Shown: in pieces, positions 10,210 to 18,679 of the stretch
How positions within the stretch are numbered: position 1 is the stretch's first letter
Layout of the letters: each line of letters begins with the position of its first letter
Origin: Pseudomonadota bacterium
GTDB lineage: Bacteria; Pseudomonadota; Gammaproteobacteria; Steroidobacterales; Steroidobacteraceae
Assembly (NCBI GenBank): GCA_037200975.1
Contig: JBBCGI010000001.1
Span: 4,547,716-4,611,715, forward strand
Reading direction: 5' to 3'
DNA: 64,000 bases
Made by a program: the position numbers and the translations under genes
Notes under the pieces: generated by a model
Told to the model about the DNA's origin: nothing
The model's input: the letters and a program-made list of their open reading frames with translations, nothing else
Databases searched by the model: none

Positions 10210-13035
10210 ATGTACGCGAAGGGTTATCACGATTTGGGGACGCCGGGCAGCACCGGCGGCGCGGTCACGCTCGAAGTGGATGGCGCCACGGTCACGGTGC
10301 CGGCTGGCACGTCGATCATGCGCGCCGCGGCGCTCGCGGGCGGCGACATTCCCAAGCTGTGCGCCACGGATACGCTGAAAGCATTCGGTTCTTGCCGCGT
10401 CTGCCTGGTCGAGATCGAAGGCCGCAAGGGCTTTCCGGCGTCCTGCACCACCGAAGTGGCGGCGGGCATGAAGGTGCGTACTCACAGCGAAGCGCTCGCC
10501 AAATTGCGCCGCGGTGTGCTCGAGCTCTACGTCTCCGAACATCCAATGGGTAGCTGCCCCGACAGCAGCCGCTGCGACCTCGAGCATCTCGCGCGCGAAC
10601 ACGGCATCGGTGAATCGCGATTCGCAGGGCCGGCGACCGCGCGCGACCTGCACACGCACGAGCCGGTGGATGCCAGCAACCCGTATTTCCGTTTCGACAA
10701 CGATCTGTGCATCGTCTGCTCGCGCTGCGTGCGCGCCTGCGAGGAAACGCAGGGCACATTCGCACTGACGATCGAAGGCCGCGGCATCGAATCGCATGTC
10801 GCCGCCTCCGCTGCGCAACCCTTCCTGGAATCCGAATGCGTTTCCTGCGGCGCCTGCGTGGAGGCGTGCCCGACCGGCGCGTTGATGGAAAAATCCGTCA
10901 TCACCGCCGGCCTGCCACAACAAGCCGTGACGACCACCTGCGCGTATTGCGGCGTCGGTTGCTCGCTGATCGCGGAGGTCACGGACGGCGCGGTCTCGCG
11001 CATGGTGCCCAACCGCAACGGCCGCGCCAACCAAGGCCATGCCTGCGTCAAGGGCCGCTTCGCGTACGGCTATGCCACCCACACAGACCGTGTCACGAAG
11101 CCGATGATCCGCAAACGCATCACCGACGAATGGCGCGAAGTGAGCTGGGACGAGGCGTTCAGCTACGCGGCGTCCGAGTTCCGGCGCATCCAGGCCGCGC
11201 ACGGCCGCGATTCCGTCGGTGGCATCACCTCGTCGCGTTGCACGAACGAGGAGACCTTCCTCGTGCAGAAACTGGTGCGCGCCGCGTTCGGCACGAACAA
11301 TGTCGACACCTGCGCGCGCGTCTGCCATTCACCCACTGGCTACGGCCTAAAACACACATTGGGTGAATCCGCGGGTACCCAGGAATTCGTGTCGGTGCAG
11401 CACGCGGACGTGATCATGGTGATCGGCGCGAGCCCGACGGAAGCGCATCCGGTGTTCGCCTCGCAGATGAAACGCCGCCTGCGTGCCGGCGCGAAGCTCA
11501 TCGTGATCGATCCGCGCGGCATCCCGCTGGTCAAGTCGCCGCACATCGAGGCCGACTTCCATCTGCGGCTCATGCCCGGCACGAACGTCGCGGTGATCAA
11601 CGCACTCGCACACGTCGTCGTCACCGAGGGCCTCGCGAAGGAGCAGTACATCGCCGATCGCTGCGAGAAGGCGTCGTACGAAACCTGGAAGAAATTCGTC
11701 GCGGATCCTGTCAACTCGCCCGAAGCGATGGAGAAGATCAGCGGCGTGCCGGCCGAGACGATTCGCGGCGCGGCGCGGCTGTATGCGGCCGGCCCGAACA
11801 GCGCTATCTACTACGGCCTCGGAGTCACCGAGCACAGCCAGGGCACCACCATGGTGATGGGCATCGCCAATCTCGCGATGGCCACGGGAAATCTCGGTCG
11901 CGAAGGCGTGGGCGTGAGCCCGTTGCGCGGCCAGAACAACGTGCAGGGCTCGTGCGACATGGGTTCGTTCCCGCACGAGTTCTCCGGTTATCGCCACGTG
12001 TCGGATGACGCCACCCGTTCGCTGTTCGAATCCATGTGGAAGGTCCAGCTGGGTTCGGAGCCCGGGCTGCGCATTCCGAACATGTTCGAGGCCGCGCTCG
12101 ATGGTTCTTTCCGCGGCATGTACATCCAGGGCGAAGACCTGGCGCAGTCCGATCCGAACACCTCGCACGTCACGGCGGCGTTGTCGGCGCTCGAATGCCT
12201 CGTCATTCAAGACATCTTTCACAACGAAACCGCCAGATTCGCCCATGTCTTTTTGCCCGGATCTTCATTCCTGGAGAAAGACGGCACTTTCACGAATGCC
12301 GAACGGCGCATTTCCCGTGTACGCAAAGTGATCGAGCCGCTGGCGGGCCTCGCCGACTGGGAAGTGACAGTGCGGTTGTCGAACGCACTCGGCTATCCCA
12401 TGAACTACACGCATCCATCGCAGATCATGGACGAGATCGCCGCGTTGACGCCGACCTTCACGGGCGTGAGTTACGAGAAGCTGGATCGTCTGGGTTCCAT
12501 CCAGTGGCCCTGCAACGAGAAGACGCCGGAGGGTACGCCCACGATGCATATCGGCAGCTTCGTGCGCGGCAAGGGCAAGTTCTACGTCACGGCTTATGTG
12601 CCCACGAACGAGCGCACTTCGAGCCGCTACCCACTGCTGCTGACCACCGGGCGCGTGCTCACGCAGTACAACGTCGGCGCGCAGACGCGCCGCACGGCGA
12701 ACATGGCCTGGCACAGCGAAGACCGTCTCGAACTGCATCCACACGACGCGGAAGCGCGCGGCATCGAACACGGCGACTGGGTGGGTGTCACCAGCCGTGC
12801 GGGCGACACCGTGTTGCGCGTGGAGATCACCGACAAGGTCGCGCCCGGAGTCGTGTACACCACGTTCCACTTCCCCGAATCCGGCGCGAACCTGATCACC
12901 ACCGACAACTCCGACTGGGCCACCAATTGCCCCGAATACAAGGTGACCGCGGTGCAGGTGGTGAAGGTCGCGCAGCCGTCGGCCTGGCAGCAGCGCCGCC
13001 AGGCGAAGATCCCGGCCGAACCTGCCAGCAGCTGA
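10210..13035 (+). CDS. fdsA: NAD-dependent formate dehydrogenase alpha (catalytic Mo) subunit
   Basis: The formate-oxidising subunit, 941 residues, with a GGAGG site upstream of the ATG at 10210. Order of domains: an N-terminal NuoG-like 2Fe-2S ferredoxin domain (cysteines around FGSCRVC), a second cluster region with CPDSSRC, a double 4Fe-4S ferredoxin (CIVCSRCVRAC and CVSCGACVEACPTG), then the molybdopterin oxidoreductase domain opening with CAYCGVGC (4Fe-4S). The active-site Cys is at about residue 372 in RVCHSPTGYG, with the usual His directly after it, and a C-terminal MGD-binding domain follows. The catalytic ligand is Cys, not selenocysteine. This composition matches the oxygen-tolerant soluble FDS type. 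Confidence 0.96.
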   Translation: MYAKGYHDLGTPGSTGGAVTLEVDGATVTVPAGTSIMRAAALAGGDIPKLCATDTLKAFGSCRVCLVEIEGRKGFPASCTTEVAAGMKVRTHSEALAKLRRGVLELYVSEHPMGSCPDSSRCDLEHLAREHGIGESRFAGPATARDLHTHEPVDASNPYFRFDNDLCIVCSRCVRACEETQGTFALTIEGRGIESHVAASAAQPFLESECVSCGACVEACPTGALMEKSVITAGLPQQAVTTTCAYCGVGCSLIAEVTDGAVSRMVPNRNGRANQGHACVKGRFAYGYATHTDRVTKPMIRKRITDEWREVSWDEAFSYAASEFRRIQAAHGRDSVGGITSSRCTNEETFLVQKLVRAAFGTNNVDTCARVCHSPTGYGLKHTLGESAGTQEFVSVQHADVIMVIGASPTEAHPVFASQMKRRLRAGAKLIVIDPRGIPLVKSPHIEADFHLRLMPGTNVAVINALAHVVVTEGLAKEQYIADRCEKASYETWKKFVADPVNSPEAMEKISGVPAETIRGAARLYAAGPNSAIYYGLGVTEHSQGTTMVMGIANLAMATGNLGREGVGVSPLRGQNNVQGSCDMGSFPHEFSGYRHVSDDATRSLFESMWKVQLGSEPGLRIPNMFEAALDGSFRGMYIQGEDLAQSDPNTSHVTAALSALECLVIQDIFHNETARFAHVFLPGSSFLEKDGTFTNAERRISRVRKVIEPLAGLADWEVTVRLSNALGYPMNYTHPSQIMDEIAALTPTFTGVSYEKLDRLGSIQWPCNEKTPEGTPTMHIGSFVRGKGKFYVTAYVPTNERTSSRYPLLLTTGRVLTQYNVGAQTRRTANMAWHSEDRLELHPHDAEARGIEHGDWVGVTSRAGDTVLRVEITDKVAPGVVYTTFHFPESGANLITTDNSDWATNCPEYKVTAVQVVKVAQPSAWQQRRQAKIPAEPASS

Positions 13036-13039
13036 TCGA

Positions 13040-13273
13040 ATGAACATCGAGCGACTGGTCGCCATGGCGAACGATATCGCCGCGTTCTTCGATGCCGAGC
13101 CCGACAAGGCGGTGGCGGCCGAAGGCGTGCGATTTCACATTGCGCGTTTCTGGGATCCGCGCATGCGGCGCGAAATCATCGCGCACGTCCAGGCGGGCGC
13201 TGAAGGGATGAGCGCAACTGCGGTCACAGCCATCAAAGCGCTGTCCCCGCCGCCTAATAGCTCAAATCAATGA
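13040..13273 (+). CDS. fdsD: Formate dehydrogenase delta subunit FdsD
   Basis: A 77-residue protein starting 5 nt after the fdsA stop. FdsD subunits are small helical proteins that associate with the FdsGBA complex and help insert or protect the cofactor. The segments MANDIAAFFDAEPDKA and HIARFWDPRMRREI match the conserved family core (ANdIgaFF, H..kFWdPrMR). Presence of this gene supports the FDS-type assignment of the whole cluster. Confidence 0.88.
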   Translation: MNIERLVAMANDIAAFFDAEPDKAVAAEGVRFHIARFWDPRMRREIIAHVQAGAEGMSATAVTAIKALSPPPNSSNQ

Positions 13274-13328
13274 ATTTGATGACGGCCGCGCGCACGGCCG
13301 GCGGAACGCCGTGCCAGAATCGCGCCCC

Positions 13329-14216
13329 ATGAATTCAAGCCTCGCGGTCAAAGTGGCCGCCCGCCAGTTCGTCGTCACCGGTGAACTGACTCCACCAAAG
13401 GGAATCGATCTCTCGAAGTTGTTTGCAACGGCGGAGCTGCTGCGCGGCTCGGTCGACGCGCTCAACATCACCGAATCGCCGCGCGCGCGCATGGCGATGG
13501 ATCCGCGCGCAGTCGGCAAACTGCTGCTCGATCGCGGCATCGAAACCGTGGTGCAGGTGACGAGCCGGGACCGCAACCGCATCGCCATCCAGTCCGACCT
13601 CCTCGGCGCCGCGGCGCTCGGCCTCAGGAATTTCGTGTTCATGGGCGGAGATTCCCCCGCCGGCGGGGATCATCCCGACGCGAAGCCGGTGTTCGACCTG
13701 ACGGCCTCCGGGTTGTTAGCCGCGGCGCAGGCGCTGCGCGGCGGCCACGACTTCGCGGGCCACGCGCTCTCCGGTACACCGGAGCTGTTCCTCGGCGCTA
13801 CCTGCAATCCAGGCGCGACCAACTTCACCGCCGAAGTCGAGAACACGCGCCGCAAGATCGACGCAGGCGCGAAGATGCTGCAGACGCAGGCCGTCTATCA
13901 CGGCGACGTGATCAAGCGATTCATGGATGCGGTCAAGCCCGACGGGGTCGCAATCCTGGCCGGCGTGATTCCGCTCAAGTCCGAAAAGAGCGCACCGTGG
14001 CTGATGGCCAACCTTCCGGGCGTCGTCGTCCCGCCAGACATCGTCGCGGCGATGGATCAGGCCGCGAAGGATGGCGTGGCGCGCGAACGCGGGCTCGAGC
14101 TCACCGCGCGCGTGGTGCGCGAGCTGGCGGGAATCTGCCAGGGTGTTCACGTGATGGCCATCGGCTGGGAAGCCGAAGTGCCGCACATTCTCGCGGCGGC
14201 CGGCGTCCGCGGCTAG
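13329..14216 (+). CDS. metF: Methylenetetrahydrofolate reductase (second copy)
   Basis: About 295 residues from the ATG at 13329; a GTG 18 nt upstream is an alternative. The single MTHFR barrel is easy to follow: VTGELTPPKGID (strand 1 with the catalytic Glu position), the core VDALNITE, then FVFMGGDSP (the family's GD at strand 4), FLGATCNPGA, and the Lys/Gln face KMLQTQAVYHGD. It probably reduces methylene-THF or, in a demethylation setting, oxidises methyl-THF. It closes the one-carbon block 55 nt after fdsD. It is distinct from the MetF-like gene at 1675; the two are too different to be a recent duplication. Confidence 0.85.
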   Translation: MNSSLAVKVAARQFVVTGELTPPKGIDLSKLFATAELLRGSVDALNITESPRARMAMDPRAVGKLLLDRGIETVVQVTSRDRNRIAIQSDLLGAAALGLRNFVFMGGDSPAGGDHPDAKPVFDLTASGLLAAAQALRGGHDFAGHALSGTPELFLGATCNPGATNFTAEVENTRRKIDAGAKMLQTQAVYHGDVIKRFMDAVKPDGVAILAGVIPLKSEKSAPWLMANLPGVVVPPDIVAAMDQAAKDGVARERGLELTARVVRELAGICQGVHVMAIGWEAEVPHILAAAGVRG

Positions 14217-14229
14217 GCAGCGCGGGCCG

Positions 14230-14556
14230 TCAGAGGATGTCGTCCTCGCCCGTCACGCCGCCTTCATCCTCCCAGCGATTCACTTCCCAGACTTCCTCGC
14301 GGCTGAACTTGAGCCGTGCGCCGGCGCCGCCGCCGTTCTCGGCGATGAACACCACGCCGGCCGCTTCGAGCGTCGCGCGCAGGCGGCGGCGCGTGGTCTC
14401 GTCGGGCCGGCGAAAGCGCTTCTCGAAGTCGGCGATGGTCTGGATGTCGATCGACGCGGATTGCGAGAGCTGCGCCTGCGACCATTCGATGAGCGCGCGT
14501 GCGGCACGGCATTGCGCGGAGGTGAGGGCGGTGGGCGTGACGACGGCGGTGTTCAT
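14230..14556 (-). CDS. Small XRE-type helix-turn-helix regulator
   Basis: About 108 residues from an ATG at 14556, convergent with the metF gene (13 nt between stops). The middle reads SAQCRAARALIEWSQAQLSQ followed by IADFEKRFRRPDETTRRRL. This is the pattern of short Cro/C1-type HTH proteins that recur in proteobacteria (R.AR..l.WSQ..LA....v....i...E.g...P......L). The tail GVVFIAENGGGAGARLKF is also typical of that group. No partner toxin or target can be named. It lies downstream, in the same orientation, of the flagellinolysin gene. Confidence 0.7.
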   Translation of the reverse strand: MNTAVVTPTALTSAQCRAARALIEWSQAQLSQSASIDIQTIADFEKRFRRPDETTRRRLRATLEAAGVVFIAENGGGAGARLKFSREEVWEVNRWEDEGGVTGEDDIL

Positions 14557-14620
14557 ACGCGCGAGCGTACTCCGCGTCCGTCTCGCTGTCATGACGGAGG
14601 CAACCCGCGGTCGGCGCCGG

Positions 14621-16390
14621 CTAGAACTGCAGCAGCTGCAAAGTGTTTATCGGCAGCGCATTCGCCTGCGCGGCGATGGCCGTCCCGGCCTCACGCAGGA
14701 TCTGCGCGCGCGTGAGCTCGGCGGTCTCGGTGGCGAAATCCGCGTCCACGATGCGCGAGCGGCTGGCGCTGATGTTCTCGTTCATGACGGCCAGCGTATT
14801 GACCGTCATCTCCATGCGGTTCTGGGCCGCCCCGAGCCGCGCCCGCTCGCTGGCCACCGCATCGATCGCCGCGTCGAAGATGCTGATGGAGTACTGCGGG
14901 TTGCCTTCGATGTTCACGGCCTGAAGGTTCAACGTCGACGCCTGCACGGCGCGCATCTCGATGGTGATCGTCTGGTTGGCGTTCGCGCCCACCTGGAAAT
15001 TGAGCATGCCGATGGTCGAGAGCGTGAGCGTCGCATGGCTCGTCGTGTCGACCGCCGCGAACGAGGCGTCTAGGTGATGCAGCGGATGTTCGGAGAACGA
15101 TGCGAAGTCGGGCACGACGCCATCGTTGCTCGTGATGCGCGTGCCCCCCGGCGTGGAATCAGCGCCGCCGATGGCGCCGGTGTCGGCGTTCTGCAGGCTG
15201 CCGTCGTCGAACAGGCCGGCGATGTAGTCATTGCCGGCTTGACCGCTCGCGAACAGGGCGGTCATTGACGCCACGCTGTTGAAATCCATGCCCGGATGCG
15301 CGCTTGCGGCGGCCGCCAGCGCGTCGTCGAGCGTCGAAAGCGGATGCGCGGATAGATAGGCGAAGACTTCACGGATGCCGCTGCCGCCGTTGGCGAGGAT
15401 TTCGCTGTGGATGTACCGCGCGGCGGCGTAACCGGCCGAATACAACTGCTCGCTGCCATTGGCCGTAAGGTAGGTGCTCATCAACGTGGCGACCTTCGCT
15501 GCCGTGCTGCCGCCCGCCGTGTTGCTCAGGTCGTTGAACAGCCGCGTATCGGCGCCGTGGATGAACTCGGCCGTGCCTTCGATGAACCACAGCGGCAGGT
15601 CGTGCATGTCCATCGAGCGCGCCATGATGGCGTGCGTCAGTTCGTGCGCGATGATGCGGTCGTTGTTGAGTCCGCTGGCGCCGGCGCCGTTGGGCCAGTC
15701 CGCCGGGTCGAAATCCGAGAAGTCGACATTGAGCGTCATGCCGGTGAGTTTGCCGGTCGCGGTCTCGTACCCGGTGAAGCTCACGGCCGCAAGATAGGGC
15801 TGTCCCTCGACGAATTGGACTTCGATGGGTGCGCCGTCGCCTTCGATGCCGAAGAACTGTTCGACCAGCGCCTCTCCCTCGCGCAGCCAGGAACGCTTCA
15901 ATGCATCGATGATCGCGAGTTTGTCGGTGGCGGTCGGCTCGGGCCCGCCGGAGACAACGGCAGCGCCACCCAGGCCGCCGCCCAGGATCTTCACGCCGTT
16001 GAAATCCGTTGCGGCGCCGATGCGGTCTATCTCGGCGATCAATTGCGTGACTTCCGCCTGCAAGGCCCTGCGATCGCCCGCGCTGTTGGTGGCGTTGGCC
16101 GCCTGCAATGCGAGTTCGCGGCCGCGCTGCAGAAGATTGGCCATTTCCGCGAGTCCCCCTTCGCCGGTCTGCAGCAGGGACACCGCGTCCATGGCATTGC
16201 GCGACGCCTGCGTGAAGCCGCGGATCTGCGCCGTCATGCGTTCGGAAATGGCGAGGCCAGCCGCGTCATCGCGCGCGGAATTGATCCGCAAGCCCGAAGA
16301 CAGCCTTTGCAGACTGCGCGCCACTCCCTCGTCCGCACGCGTGAGCATGCGCTGCGAGTTCAGCGCCGGAATGTTGGTGTTTATCTGCAC
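14621..16390 (-). CDS. Flagellin with internal HExxH metallopeptidase domain (flagellinolysin type)
   Basis: A 589-residue flagellin fused around a protease. The N-terminal ~145 residues are a normal flagellin D0/D1 ([40 protein letters not shown]). The last ~90 residues are the normal C-terminal D1/D0 ([36 protein letters not shown], ending NTLQLLQF). Between them lies a ~350-residue segment instead of the usual variable D2/D3. It carries HELTH at residues 249-253 and, 17-21 residues on, WFIEGTAEF (E271 or E275 as third zinc ligand), a gluzincin signature. This is the architecture of the flagellinolysin family, whose members make proteolytically active flagella. The start is the GTG at 16390, with GGACAGG upstream. 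No other flagellar gene is in the window, so it is a stray flagellin locus. Confidence 0.93.
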   Translation of the reverse strand: MQINTNIPALNSQRMLTRADEGVARSLQRLSSGLRINSARDDAAGLAISERMTAQIRGFTQASRNAMDAVSLLQTGEGGLAEMANLLQRGRELALQAANATNSAGDRRALQAEVTQLIAEIDRIGAATDFNGVKILGGGLGGAAVVSGGPEPTATDKLAIIDALKRSWLREGEALVEQFFGIEGDGAPIEVQFVEGQPYLAAVSFTGYETATGKLTGMTLNVDFSDFDPADWPNGAGASGLNNDRIIAHELTHAIMARSMDMHDLPLWFIEGTAEFIHGADTRLFNDLSNTAGGSTAAKVATLMSTYLTANGSEQLYSAGYAAARYIHSEILANGGSGIREVFAYLSAHPLSTLDDALAAAASAHPGMDFNSVASMTALFASGQAGNDYIAGLFDDGSLQNADTGAIGGADSTPGGTRITSNDGVVPDFASFSEHPLHHLDASFAAVDTTSHATLTLSTIGMLNFQVGANANQTITIEMRAVQASTLNLQAVNIEGNPQYSISIFDAAIDAVASERARLGAAQNRMEMTVNTLAVMNENISASRSRIVDADFATETAELTRAQILREAGTAIAAQANALPINTLQLLQF

Positions 16391-16694
16391 CTGTGGGACC
16401 TGTCCATTCGACAGATTAACGGCGTCGTTTTGCCGCCCTGAATCGGGGGAATCCCGCAACGCGCGCGGTGGCCACGGGCATCGCGACGCATTCGGTAGTT
16501 CGGACTAAAGTCCATCCAGCCGCGGCCGCTAACTACGGCAGGGCAGATACCGATCGCGGGATTTCAGGATCCCCGGCGTTCGAGCAGCGGTCCGCAATGG
16601 TCCGGCGCCCGCGACCCGTCCCCAATTCCGCGGCAAGCGTGTCCCAGTTCGCCCACGGTCGAATCGCGGGGTAAGTCACGCGGAGAATCCGCGC
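16391..16694. other. Intergenic region between flagellinolysin and DUF3237 genes
   Basis: A 304-nt region upstream of both divergent genes. On the minus strand GCCGTTAA (complement of 16416-16423) is one base off the sigma-28 flagellar -10 element GCCGATAA and lies 26 nt before the flagellin start, but no good matching -35 TAAA is seen. No convincing gene, repeat or terminator was found in the rest. Confidence 0.4.
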
Positions 16695-17174
16695 ATGACG
16701 GACAGCATTCCCGCAGCGCCGCGACTGGAATTCGCGATGACCATCGCGATCAACCTCGGCAAGGTCTACTGGGTCAAGCCCACCCAATACGGCTCGGAGC
16801 GCGCGGCGGTCTACCTGCTCGACGGCACGGTAACCGGGCCGCACATCCACGGCATCGTCATTCCCGGCAGCGGCGGAGACTTTCCCTGGCTGCGCCCCGA
16901 CGGCGTCATCGATTTCGACGCGCGCTACATGCTGCAGACCGACGACGGCGCGAACATCTACTTCCAGAACCGCGGCTATCGCTGGGGCACACCCGAGGCC
17001 ATGGCGAAGATGGCGCGGCGCGAACCGGTCGACGACGACTCTTATTACATGCGCGTGGCGCCCAAGTTCGAGGCGCCGGCCGGCAAGTACGACTGGCTCA
17101 ACCGGCACGTGTTCGTAGGCCGCGCGGAAAAGACGCCCGAGGGCAATCGCATCCACTACTTCAAGGTGCTGTGA
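16695..17174 (+). CDS. DUF3237 family protein (first copy)
   Basis: A 159-residue protein of the DUF3237 family. The recognisable core is a small beta barrel: an opening strand FAMTIAINLG, then GPHIHGIVIPGSGGDFPWLR, then DGVIDFDARYMLQTDDGANI followed by FQNRGYR, and a C-terminal YDWLNRHVFVG. The biochemical role of this family is not established; members often sit beside GMC oxidoreductases and dehydrogenases in catabolic operons. Here it opens an operon and its stop overlaps the start of the aldehyde dehydrogenase. A second DUF3237 lies at 20298 between two GMC oxidases. No signal peptide is visible, so it is probably cytoplasmic. Confidence 0.85.
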   Translation: MTDSIPAAPRLEFAMTIAINLGKVYWVKPTQYGSERAAVYLLDGTVTGPHIHGIVIPGSGGDFPWLRPDGVIDFDARYMLQTDDGANIYFQNRGYRWGTPEAMAKMARREPVDDDSYYMRVAPKFEAPAGKYDWLNRHVFVGRAEKTPEGNRIHYFKVL

Positions 17175-18679
17175 TGAATGCCCCGGCACCCATGATCTCC
17201 CAGGTGGCCAGGACGCGTGCGGCCGGTTTCACCGCGCAGCCACGCGAGTTGTTCATCGGCGGCCAATGGCGCGCGGCACAGAGCGGCGAGACTTTCGAAG
17301 TCGTCGATCCCGCCAGTGCGACGGTGTTCGCGCGCGCGGCGGCCGGTGATGCCGCGGATATCGACGCCGCCGTCCGTTCGGCGCGCCGCGCATTCGAATC
17401 GCCGCCGTGGAGCGCGATGACGCCGGCGCAACGTGCCCGCCTGCTGCTCAAGCTCGCGGACCTCATCGAAGCGAATGCGGACGAGATCGCACTGCTCGAA
17501 ACGCTCGACAACGGCATGCCATTCCGCATGGCGAAGTTCGGCGGCGTGTTCGGAGCTGCCGAGAGCCTGCGGTATCACGCGGGCTGGGCGACGAAGCTGC
17601 ATGGCAGCACCGTGAACCTGAGCACGCCTGGCGAGTGGCATGCGTTCACGTTGCGCGAGCCGGTCGGAGTCGTCGGTCAGATCGTGCCGTGGAATTTTCC
17701 GTTCGTGATGGGCGTCGCGAAGATTGCGCCGGCTCTCGCGGTGGGCTGCACGGTGGTGCTGAAGCCGGCCGAACAGACGCCGCTCACTACCCTGCGGCTG
17801 GGCGAGCTGATTGCGGAGGCGGGCTTCCCGGCGGGCGTGGTCAACATCGTGACCGGATTCGGTGAGAAGGCCGGGCGTGCGCTGGTGGCGCATCCGGACG
17901 TGAACAAGATCGCGTTCACTGGTTCGACCAGCGTGGGCAAGGAGATCCTCAAGGCCTGCGCCGGCAATCTCAAACGTGTCACGCTCGAGCTCGGTGGCAA
18001 ATCCCCGGTCATCGTGTTTCCCGATGCTGCCATCGAGCCGGCCACCGAAACCGCGGCGCGCGGCATCTTCTTGAACTCCGGCCAGGTGTGCGCTGCCGGG
18101 TCGCGGCTGTTCGTCCACGAGAAGGTTTTCGACCAGGTGGTCGAAGGCGTGGTGGCGCGCGCGAAAAAGCTGACGCTGGGAGCGGGCACCGAGCCTGCCA
18201 CCGATCTCGGCCCCGTGGTTTCCGACGAACAACGCCGGCGCGTGCTCGGCTACATAGAGTCCGGCCGTGCTGACGGTGCGCGCGTGTTGACCGGCGGAGG
18301 CGCGGTATCCCGCCCGGGATATTTCGTGGAGCCTACCGTGCTGGCCGACACGACGCGCGAAATGAAAGTCGTGCGCGAGGAAATATTCGGTCCGGTGCTG
18401 TGCGCGATGAAGTTCAGCGACATCGACCTCAACGCCATCGCGCGCCTGGCCAACGACACCGAGTACGGCCTGGCCGCGAGTATCTGGACGCGCGACATCT
18501 CCACCGCGCACAAACTGGCGAAGAAAATCCGCGCGGGCTCCGTGCGCATCAACACGGCCGGTACGGTCGATCCGGCGATGCCGCTCGGCGGCTTCAAACA
18601 ATCGGGCTGGGGCCGCGAAAACGGCCGCGAAGGAACCGAGATCTACACCGAAGTGAAGTCGGTGACCGTGGGCCTGTGA
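17174..18679 (+). CDS. Aldehyde dehydrogenase
   Basis: An NAD(P)-dependent aldehyde dehydrogenase of about 501 residues that oxidises an aldehyde to the acid. The ATG at 17174 overlaps the preceding stop (TGATG); a GTG one codon earlier is also possible. Motifs: PWNFPFVMG (cofactor cleft), LKPAEQTPL, FTGSTSVGKE (NAD-binding glycine motif), LELGGKSP (general-base Glu) and NSGQVCAAGSR (catalytic Cys). The C-terminal FKQSGWGRENG segment is typical of the class 1/2 betaine/aliphatic group. The adjacent GMC oxidases are the likely source of the aldehyde. Confidence 0.93.
   Translation: MNAPAPMISQVARTRAAGFTAQPRELFIGGQWRAAQSGETFEVVDPASATVFARAAAGDAADIDAAVRSARRAFESPPWSAMTPAQRARLLLKLADLIEANADEIALLETLDNGMPFRMAKFGGVFGAAESLRYHAGWATKLHGSTVNLSTPGEWHAFTLREPVGVVGQIVPWNFPFVMGVAKIAPALAVGCTVVLKPAEQTPLTTLRLGELIAEAGFPAGVVNIVTGFGEKAGRALVAHPDVNKIAFTGSTSVGKEILKACAGNLKRVTLELGGKSPVIVFPDAAIEPATETAARGIFLNSGQVCAAGSRLFVHEKVFDQVVEGVVARAKKLTLGAGTEPATDLGPVVSDEQRRRVLGYIESGRADGARVLTGGGAVSRPGYFVEPTVLADTTREMKVVREEIFGPVLCAMKFSDIDLNAIARLANDTEYGLAASIWTRDISTAHKLAKKIRAGSVRINTAGTVDPAMPLGGFKQSGWGRENGREGTEIYTEVKSVTVGL

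Noticed and set aside
16416-16423. Full sigma-28 promoter for the flagellinolysin gene
   Set aside because: A one-mismatch -10 is present but no acceptable -35; recorded only as a weak remark.
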